Shown here: one piece after another, positions 58,201 through 64,000 of the stretch
How the letters are laid out: each line of letters begins with the position of its first letter
Numbering within the stretch: position 1 is the stretch's first letter
Origin: JAEYFP01 sp964566545
GTDB taxonomy: Bacteria > Bacillota > Clostridia > Lachnospirales > Lachnospiraceae
NCBI GenBank assembly: GCA_964566545.1
Contig: CAZMIX010000005.1
Coordinates: forward strand, 30,416-94,415
Direction of reading: 5' to 3'
Length of the DNA stretch: 64,000 nucleotides
Position numbers and translations under genes: made by a program
The notes under the pieces: generated by a model
Seen by the model: only the letters and a program-made list of their open reading frames with translations
The model's database searches: none
What the model was told of the DNA's origin: nothing

Positions 58201-59364
58201 ATGATGGAAGATTTAGAAAAACTCTTAGAAGAAGCCTTAAATGAAAAGCTGATACAGATTGTTTTAAGCAATCCGCGAGACAGTGAAAAAATCAGCAAAG
58301 TAAAAATAAGGCCGTTATTATTAAATGGCGGTCTTAAATTTCAGGCAACAGAATACAGAAAAGAAAAAGTTTTTCATAAAAATGATATAAAAGGTGAGGC
58401 AATTTCGCGCATATGCCTCTTTCTTCAGGAAGATTTCAGGCAGATTGAAATTGTGGCGCAAGAACTGCGGGTGATCGGGCTTGTCAGCAAGCAGGGAAAG
58501 CTGACGATAAAAACCCGGCGGCTTTCGGCACCCGCTGTTTCTCATGAGCTTTCCCACGATCGGAAAAAAAACTATATTTTGGAGGAGGGTACGCCGGTTC
58601 CGTTTTTGATTGATCTTGGCGTCATGACAAAGGAAGGAAAAATCGTACATACAAGGTATGATAAGTTCCGCCAGATTAACCGTTTTCTCGAATTCATTGA
58701 GGATATTTTGGAAAAGCTACCAAAGGACAGAGAAGTCAAGATTATTGATTTTGGATGCGGCAAGTCCTATCTGACTTTTGCGATGTATTATTATTTAAAG
58801 GTGTTGAACGGATATGATATCCGCATTACCGGTTTGGATTTAAAGCAGGAGGTCATAGAAACTTGCAGCCGCTTAAAGGACAAGTATGGCTATGAAAAGC
58901 TGACGTTTGCGTATGGGGACATTGCCGATTATGCGTGTGAGGATCAGGTGGATATGGTTGTGACGCTGCATGCGTGCGACACGGCGACCGATTATGCGCT
59001 TTATCAGGCCATGCGGTGGAATGCCTTAGTCATCTTGTCTGTTCCGTGCTGTCAGCACGAGTTAAACGGACAGATCAAGAGTGAACTTCTAAAGCCGATA
59101 TTGAAATATGGCCTGTTAAAAGAGCGGATAGCGGCGCTTCTTACGGACGGCATCCGGGCAGAGCTTATGGAGCACATGGGTTATGAGGTTCAGGTGCTCG
59201 AATTCATCGATATGGAGCATACGCCCAAAAACATTCTGCTTCGAGCGGTAAAGAGCGGCAGGCAGAAAAAAACGAATAGGCGAGATTTGGATGAACTGCT
59301 TTTGGAGCTAAACGGGAAGCCAAAGCTTCTGGAACTGCTAAACGGTTTTTTACTTGAAAAGTAA
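58201..59364 (+). CDS. Class I SAM-dependent methyltransferase (Methyltransf_32 / GSTCD-like)
   Basis: The 387-residue protein has an N-terminal domain of about 130 residues and a Rossmann methyltransferase core. IIDFGCGKSYLTFAMYYYL near residue 180 is the SAM loop, and VTLHACDTATDYAL and SVPCCQHELNGQ near residue 280 are diagnostic of this group. PCCQHE recalls tRNA or rRNA methyltransferases related to Trm13. The substrate is probably RNA but not proven. The next gene starts 11 bases later. Confidence 0.82.
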   Translation: MMEDLEKLLEEALNEKLIQIVLSNPRDSEKISKVKIRPLLLNGGLKFQATEYRKEKVFHKNDIKGEAISRICLFLQEDFRQIEIVAQELRVIGLVSKQGKLTIKTRRLSAPAVSHELSHDRKKNYILEEGTPVPFLIDLGVMTKEGKIVHTRYDKFRQINRFLEFIEDILEKLPKDREVKIIDFGCGKSYLTFAMYYYLKVLNGYDIRITGLDLKQEVIETCSRLKDKYGYEKLTFAYGDIADYACEDQVDMVVTLHACDTATDYALYQAMRWNALVILSVPCCQHELNGQIKSELLKPILKYGLLKERIAALLTDGIRAELMEHMGYEVQVLEFIDMEHTPKNILLRAVKSGRQKKTNRRDLDELLLELNGKPKLLELLNGFLLEK

Positions 59365-59375
59365 GGACTTTTAAT

Positions 59376-61883
59376 ATGAAAAGAACATTGATCAGGCTAG
59401 GCGTTTTTCTTGCGGTTTTTCTAATTTCCGTGACGGTCGTCAGTAAAATCGTCAATAGGGGAAATACGGATTTGACGGCCGAGATGAGACCGGCGACGCT
59501 GCCGGTGCTTTACATGAATGTAAATGATGAATATGTAAATTGCCTGCATGGATATACATCTGAGATGGAGGGTAATTATTTACGTGGTTCGCTGACGCCG
59601 CTGCAGGCGAATCGGACGGTTTCGATTAAGGCCGATACGTACGGATCTACCATCAGCAAGGTCGCCTATGAGGTGCGCAGCATGGACATGCAGCGTCTGA
59701 TTGAGAACACGGAGCTTTCGGGATTTTCTTATGCAAACGACACAATCACGGCGACGATTCCGATCAAGGATTTGATTGAGGACGATACGGAATATATGTT
59801 TATCATCAAGCTGACGACAGGCTCCGGCAAAGAGATTCGTTATTATTCCAGGATTATCAACGAGGCTGAAATTTATTTGAGCGAAAAGATGGATTTCGTG
59901 AAAGATTTTTCTGCCCAGACCTTTGACAAGGAAGCCGCGAAATCGCTTGTTCCTTATATGGAATCAAATTCCGAAGGCGACAATTCTAGTTATGGCTATG
60001 TCAATATTCATTCGAGCTTTTACCAGCTGACATGGGGCGAGCTGCAGCCGGCCGTCGTGACTGAAAAAGAGCTGGATATTTTAGAGATCGACGCATTAAA
60101 TGCGAGCATGGAGCTAAGTTATCGCGTTCTGATCCAAAACGAGCTGTACAATGTGAAGGAGTTCTTCAGAATCCGACGCGGCAGCGAGCGGATTTATCTT
60201 ATGGAATACGAGAGGCATATGGATCAGATCTTTGACGAGGATAAGAACATTCTTGTAAACGGAAAGATTCTGCATGGTATTTTGCACGAAGACCTGCAGT
60301 ATCTGGAAAATTCGGACGCCTCGGTATATTGCTTTGTGCAGCAGAACGCGCTTTACAGCTTTAATTCCTCCACAAATAATTTAGCAAAGCTTTATTCGTT
60401 CTGGAACAAGGAAAATGATGATGCACGGACACGATATGATGCGCACGGTATCAAGCTGTTGTCGGTCGATGAGCCGGGCAATATCCGATTCCTCGTGTAC
60501 GGTTATATGAACCGGGGCATTCATGAAGGAGAGGTCGGCGTTGCGATGTATTATTATGACAGCATGATTAACTCCATCGAAGAGGAATTGTATATTCCAT
60601 ACGAAAAGTCATATAATATGCTGAAACAGGATATTGACTGCTTGTCCTATGTGAATACGCGCGGCAGGTTTTATATGATGCTGGACGGAACGGTATATAG
60701 CATTAATATGGAATCAAGAAGGGTGGAGACGGTAGAAACAGCACTGGATGAAAACCGGTTTGTTTCATCAAAAGATAACGGCATGATCGCATGGCAGACC
60801 GGCAAAGAACTGCATGAATTTGAAACAATTCATCTGTTTTCCTTAGATGCGCTTGTACCGGTGGAAATCACTGCGGATGAGGGAGGCATTATTGTTCCGC
60901 TCGGATTTATGGGGCAGGATTTTATCTATGGGGCGGCTCGGATGAGCGATGTTACGACGGATGCTTCGGGGCGGACGCTCGTGCCTATGTATGCGCTGCG
61001 CATTAAGAATATTGAGGGCGAGCTTTTAAAGGAATATCAGCAAAACAATATCTATATTTTGGATGTGGAAATCACAGATAATATGATCGTTCTAAACCGT
61101 ATTTCTAAAAATGAAGAGACCGGCGAATATGAGGAGGCGTCTGAGGATCAGATTATGAATAATCAGCCGCAGGAGGCGACAAAAAATGTATATACGAGTG
61201 TAGTTACGGATGAAATGGAGACAACCCGGCAGACTGTGCTTGCTAAAACGCCTTCCTCGGATACGATTAAGCTTCTGACGCCAAGAGAAGTGATCTTTGA
61301 GGGCAGCAGGGCACTTGCGCTTGATGTGGAAGATACGGTTAACCGGTATTATGTTTATGTGATGGGAGAGATTGCCGGAATTTATGCGGATGCAGCAGAA
61401 GCAGTCAACTGCGCGTCAGAGGTATTCGGAGTCGTTGTCAATAAAAACTGTTCCTATATTTGGGAAAGCGGCAATCGGAAAACAAAAATACAGCTTACGG
61501 AAATTGAAGAAGTACAAGTGACGGAAGAGATTTCTTCCACGGCAATCTGCTTGGATGCGATGTTAAGGCAGGAGGAAATATATAAGGATACGGCGGTGCT
61601 TTTAAATGAAAATACGGTTCTTTCTGTTCTTGAAAACAACATGGAAGCGACGGTGCTTGATTTAACCGGCTGTTCACTGAGTGCAGTGCTTTATTATGTA
61701 TGCAGAGGCTATCCGGTCATGGCGACTGTGGAGGGCGGCGAAGCGGTTCTGATCGTGGGTTATGATGAAAAAAATACAATTATTTTTGATCCGCTTGAGG
61801 GTAAGATTGCAAAAAAGGGTATGAACGATTCGCGAGAATGGTTTGAAGATAACGGAAATCAATTTATTACGTATGTGGAATGA
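59376..61883 (+). CDS. Large membrane-anchored protein with degenerate C39-like C-terminus
   Basis: The 835-residue protein has an N-terminal membrane helix at about 7-25 and the rest outside. The central 500 residues are rich in beta strands with repeated short blocks (for example VYCFVQQNALYSFNSSTNN and FYMMLDGTVYSINMESR), which suggests a beta-propeller. The last 110 residues look like a papain-type C39_2 domain: DLTGCSLSAVLYYVCRGYPV, then EAVLIVGYDEKNTIIFDPL. The usual catalytic His before VVGYD is Ala here, so peptidase activity is doubtful. It probably has a surface role. AAGGAC precedes the ATG. Confidence 0.72.
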   Translation: MKRTLIRLGVFLAVFLISVTVVSKIVNRGNTDLTAEMRPATLPVLYMNVNDEYVNCLHGYTSEMEGNYLRGSLTPLQANRTVSIKADTYGSTISKVAYEVRSMDMQRLIENTELSGFSYANDTITATIPIKDLIEDDTEYMFIIKLTTGSGKEIRYYSRIINEAEIYLSEKMDFVKDFSAQTFDKEAAKSLVPYMESNSEGDNSSYGYVNIHSSFYQLTWGELQPAVVTEKELDILEIDALNASMELSYRVLIQNELYNVKEFFRIRRGSERIYLMEYERHMDQIFDEDKNILVNGKILHGILHEDLQYLENSDASVYCFVQQNALYSFNSSTNNLAKLYSFWNKENDDARTRYDAHGIKLLSVDEPGNIRFLVYGYMNRGIHEGEVGVAMYYYDSMINSIEEELYIPYEKSYNMLKQDIDCLSYVNTRGRFYMMLDGTVYSINMESRRVETVETALDENRFVSSKDNGMIAWQTGKELHEFETIHLFSLDALVPVEITADEGGIIVPLGFMGQDFIYGAARMSDVTTDASGRTLVPMYALRIKNIEGELLKEYQQNNIYILDVEITDNMIVLNRISKNEETGEYEEASEDQIMNNQPQEATKNVYTSVVTDEMETTRQTVLAKTPSSDTIKLLTPREVIFEGSRALALDVEDTVNRYYVYVMGEIAGIYADAAEAVNCASEVFGVVVNKNCSYIWESGNRKTKIQLTEIEEVQVTEEISSTAICLDAMLRQEEIYKDTAVLLNENTVLSVLENNMEATVLDLTGCSLSAVLYYVCRGYPVMATVEGGEAVLIVGYDEKNTIIFDPLEGKIAKKGMNDSREWFEDNGNQFITYVE

Positions 61884-61922
61884 TAAAAAATAAAATAAAA
61901 GAAAAGAAAAGAGGGTTACTCA

Positions 61923-63038
61923 ATGGATGAACGTATAAAAACATTGGCGCACAATTTAATCAATTATTCCTGCAAGGTAAAGCAGGGAGAAAACGTCTAT
62001 ATTCACTATATAGGAGATGCGACGGAGGATTTGGCGAGAGCGCTCGTCAAGGAAACGTATCTGGCGGGCGGGATCCCGTTTCCTCATTATACGAACCAGA
62101 AGGTGCAGCGCGAGGTGCTGATGAACTGCACCGAGGAGCAGCTTGTGCTGATGGCCCAGGTGGATGCGCTGGAAATGTCAAAAATGGACTGTTATATCGG
62201 CGTGCGCGGCACGAATAACGTATCCGAGCTTGCGGATGTGCCTTCGGAGAAGATGTCGATGTATGACCGGCTCTATTCTACACCGGTGCATCATAAAATC
62301 AGGGTGCCGAAGACGCGCTGGGTCGTTCTGCGCTATCCCAATGATGCGATGGCACAGCTTTCCGGCACGAGCACAGAGGCATTCGAGGAATTTTATTTTA
62401 GAGTATGCAATCTGGACTATTCCAAAATGGGAAAGGCAATGAAAAATCTGGTCGCTTATATGAACCGTACGGATAAGGTTCGTCTTGTCGGAAGAGGAAC
62501 GGATCTCACATTTTCCATCAAGGATATTCCCGCCATCGCCTGTGACGGCGAGCTGAATATCCCGGACGGCGAAGTCTATACCGCGCCGGTCAGAAATTCC
62601 GTAAACGGTACGATCTCCTATAATACGCCGTCTCTTTATCAGGGCTTTACCTATGAGAACGTCAGCCTGACATTTGAAAACGGAAAAATCATCAGGGCGA
62701 CGGCGAACGATACGGAAAAAATCAACAAGGTGTTTGATACGGACGAGGGCGCGCGCTATGTCGGCGAGTTTGCGATCGGTGTGAACCCATATATTCTCAA
62801 GCCGATGAAGGATATCCTGTTTGATGAGAAAATCATGGGCTCCATCCATTTTACGCCGGGCAATTGTTACGATAATGCGCCAAACGGCAACGAATCAGCC
62901 ATCCATTGGGATCTTGTCATGGTTCAAACACCCGAATACGGCGGTGGGGAAATTTACTTCGACGACGTCCTGATCCGCAAGGACGGCCGCTTCGTAATAA
63001 AAGAGCTGGAATGCTTAAATCCGGAGAATCTGGTGTAA
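61923..63038 (+). CDS. M29-family aminopeptidase
   Basis: The 371-residue protein has the thermophilic aminopeptidase (AmpS/AmpT/PepS) pattern. DGELNIPDGEVYTAP near residue 207 has the Glu metal ligands, VGEFAIGVNP lies near 282, and HFTPGNCYDNAPNGNESAIHWD near 305 has His and Asp ligands. It removes N-terminal residues from peptides in the cytoplasm using two metal ions. GAGGGTTACTCA precedes the ATG. A small hairpin ATCAGG/CCTGAT (63040-63058) follows, between the convergent stops. Confidence 0.92.
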   Translation: MDERIKTLAHNLINYSCKVKQGENVYIHYIGDATEDLARALVKETYLAGGIPFPHYTNQKVQREVLMNCTEEQLVLMAQVDALEMSKMDCYIGVRGTNNVSELADVPSEKMSMYDRLYSTPVHHKIRVPKTRWVVLRYPNDAMAQLSGTSTEAFEEFYFRVCNLDYSKMGKAMKNLVAYMNRTDKVRLVGRGTDLTFSIKDIPAIACDGELNIPDGEVYTAPVRNSVNGTISYNTPSLYQGFTYENVSLTFENGKIIRATANDTEKINKVFDTDEGARYVGEFAIGVNPYILKPMKDILFDEKIMGSIHFTPGNCYDNAPNGNESAIHWDLVMVQTPEYGGGEIYFDDVLIRKDGRFVIKELECLNPENLV

Positions 63039-63060
63039 CATCAGGGCGGAGTCCTGATCG

Positions 63061-63921
63061 TCAGATTTTTAACTCCCGGTAGTTTTTGGGGCTGACGCCG
63101 TAAATTTGCTTGAACATTTTTGAAAAGGTCAGCGCGTTTTGATAGCCGATGTCCGCCGCGATTTCCTGGATTGGGAGATCGGTGGTTTTTATGAGCCGGG
63201 CGGCTTCTTTTAAGCGGTAATTGATCAGATACTCCTGTGGCGAGGTTTGCAGATGTTTTTTAAAGATGGCCGTCAGATAAGAGCGATTGATACCGATATA
63301 GTTTGCGATATCATTTACCCGGATGCGATTGTAGTTAAATCTTATGTATTGCAGGGCATAATCAATATAGGTCTCATACGGATAATCGTATTGGCCGTTT
63401 TCTTTTTTTCCTGCGCTTTGCGCTTCTATAAAGGTGGAAAGAATTTCATAAAGATAAGCGACCCGCTTGATCTCGTTTGCAAAGGTCAGTTGATTTGTAT
63501 CAAGAATACGCTGTACCATGGGAACATAGGCCGTTACCGGAATCGTCGAATGGACGACGGGAATTTCAGCGGAAATCTTTGCATTATTTAAGTAGGTATC
63601 CGCCATAATTCCGTCAAAGGTGATCCATATGTATTCCCACGGGTGCTCGCTGTCGGCATAATAATTGATCGGAACACCCTTGGGAATTAAAAAAATGTCA
63701 TTCTTTTTTATGTGATAGACATGCTTGTCGATTTCAAGTGTGCCTTTGCCGCTTATTACAAAATGCAGATGATATTCATTGGGAACTTTGTGGTCATAGG
63801 TATATCCGGGCGGGCATTGCTGCTGACCGCAGTGCACAAGATACAGGTCGTTTGTCTGCCGCTTTATATTTCTCAGGCAGCGAAAACCGGCTGCATTTTT
63901 ATAGGTCGTCTGCTTTTCCAT
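63061..63921 (-). CDS. AraC-family regulator with cupin sensor domain
   Basis: The 286-residue protein has a cupin_2/AraC ligand-binding barrel at about 20-150 (EYHLHFVISGKGTLEIDKHVYHI) and an AraC double helix-turn-helix at about 185-286 (IGINRSYLTAIFKKHLQTSP, then IGYQNALTFSKMFKQIYGVSP). Such proteins usually sense a sugar and control a glycosidase or transporter gene nearby. It lies 26 bases after the gene ending at 63948 and is probably in the same operon. GGGAGGG precedes the ATG. Confidence 0.92.
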   Translation of the reverse strand: MEKQTTYKNAAGFRCLRNIKRQTNDLYLVHCGQQQCPPGYTYDHKVPNEYHLHFVISGKGTLEIDKHVYHIKKNDIFLIPKGVPINYYADSEHPWEYIWITFDGIMADTYLNNAKISAEIPVVHSTIPVTAYVPMVQRILDTNQLTFANEIKRVAYLYEILSTFIEAQSAGKKENGQYDYPYETYIDYALQYIRFNYNRIRVNDIANYIGINRSYLTAIFKKHLQTSPQEYLINYRLKEAARLIKTTDLPIQEIAADIGYQNALTFSKMFKQIYGVSPKNYRELKI

Positions 63922-63947
63922 TCTTCCCTCCCGGATTTCCTGTTTAA

Positions 63948-64000
63948 TTAATACATGTTCATAAAATCCCCGTGCGCCGCGATCATTTCATCCACCATGG
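63948..64000 (-). CDS. C-terminal end of a gene running out of the window
   Basis: The minus-strand frame is open from the window edge to the stop at 63948-63950 and gives the last 16 residues MVDEMIAAHGDFMNMY. The (V/C)DEMIxAHGDF pattern resembles the end of family 4 glycosidases (alpha-galactosidase type) as I remember them, and a downstream AraC regulator would fit a sugar-use operon. With so few residues the family call is weak, but the coding frame is probable. Confidence 0.45.
   Translation of the reverse strand, partial: MVDEMIAAHGDFMNMY

Noticed and set aside
62178..62849. Minus-strand frame of 223 residues over the aminopeptidase
   Set aside because: It is antisense to a conserved enzyme, with no ribosome site.
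1..64000. tRNA or rRNA genes
   Set aside because: Gene-free stretches were read on both strands and no cloverleaf or rRNA landmark was seen; small degenerate cases could be missed by eye.

Overview
This window looks like chromosome from an anaerobic, probably spore-forming Bacillota of the Lachnospiraceae type. Supporting signs are strong AGGAGG ribosome sites, the DUF951-rpsF-ssb-rpsR and gdpP-rplI-dnaB blocks, MecA, a CwlD-like amidase, a SleB-domain hydrolase, pyruvate formate-lyase with its activase, and many YesM/YesN-type two-component pairs beside sugar ABC transporters. No phage, insertion sequence, CRISPR array, rRNA or tRNA was recognised.

Region 1 (1-19.4 kb) is a pentose region. 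It holds the end of a YesN-type regulator, an AraR-like GntR/LacI repressor, and two copies of a sugar transporter (lipoprotein, double ATPase, two permeases) separated by a sensor kinase/response regulator pair. An FGGY pentulose kinase and a GH43 arabinofuranosidase/xylosidase follow the second copy. A scaffold gap of 10 N lies in the repeated linker of the second binding protein. Region 2 (19.5-27.3 kb) has plsY, a membrane-anchored trigger-factor-like PPIase and an O-antigen-ligase-like protein. It also has an unusual operon made of an AAC(3)-like/DUF4910 fusion, an acyl carrier protein and a MaoC dehydratase, followed by a sirtuin and DUF951. Region 3 (27.3-35.3 kb) is the conserved S6-SSB-S18 ... 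GdpP-L9-DnaB block, interrupted by an acyl-CoA ligase with its own promoter.

Region 4 (35.3-41.5 kb) is a minus-strand fermentation operon in which pyruvate formate-lyase is split. A 679-residue body carries the Cys-Cys pair and a separate 82-residue protein carries the glycyl radical loop, with a 67-residue odd paralogue between them; the activase and a small ferredoxin follow. A divergent DUF1858 protein, mecA with a leader built from 88-bp tandem hairpin repeats, and a promoter-driven structured RNA of about 276 nt come next.

Region 5 (41.7-52.0 kb) has a GH18 cell-wall hydrolase, another kinase/regulator pair divergent from a MalFG-type ABC transporter, and a GH31 alpha-xylosidase, which suggests uptake of xyloside-containing oligosaccharides. 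Region 6 (52.2-64 kb) is housekeeping: a CwlD-like amidase, Sua5/TsaC, rpiB, upp, dCMP deaminase, a coiled-coil SleB-domain hydrolase, DUF402, a methyltransferase, a large secreted protein with a degenerate C39-like end, an M29 aminopeptidase, an AraC regulator and the last codons of another gene.

All family calls are from reading the protein sequences by eye. No database search was run.
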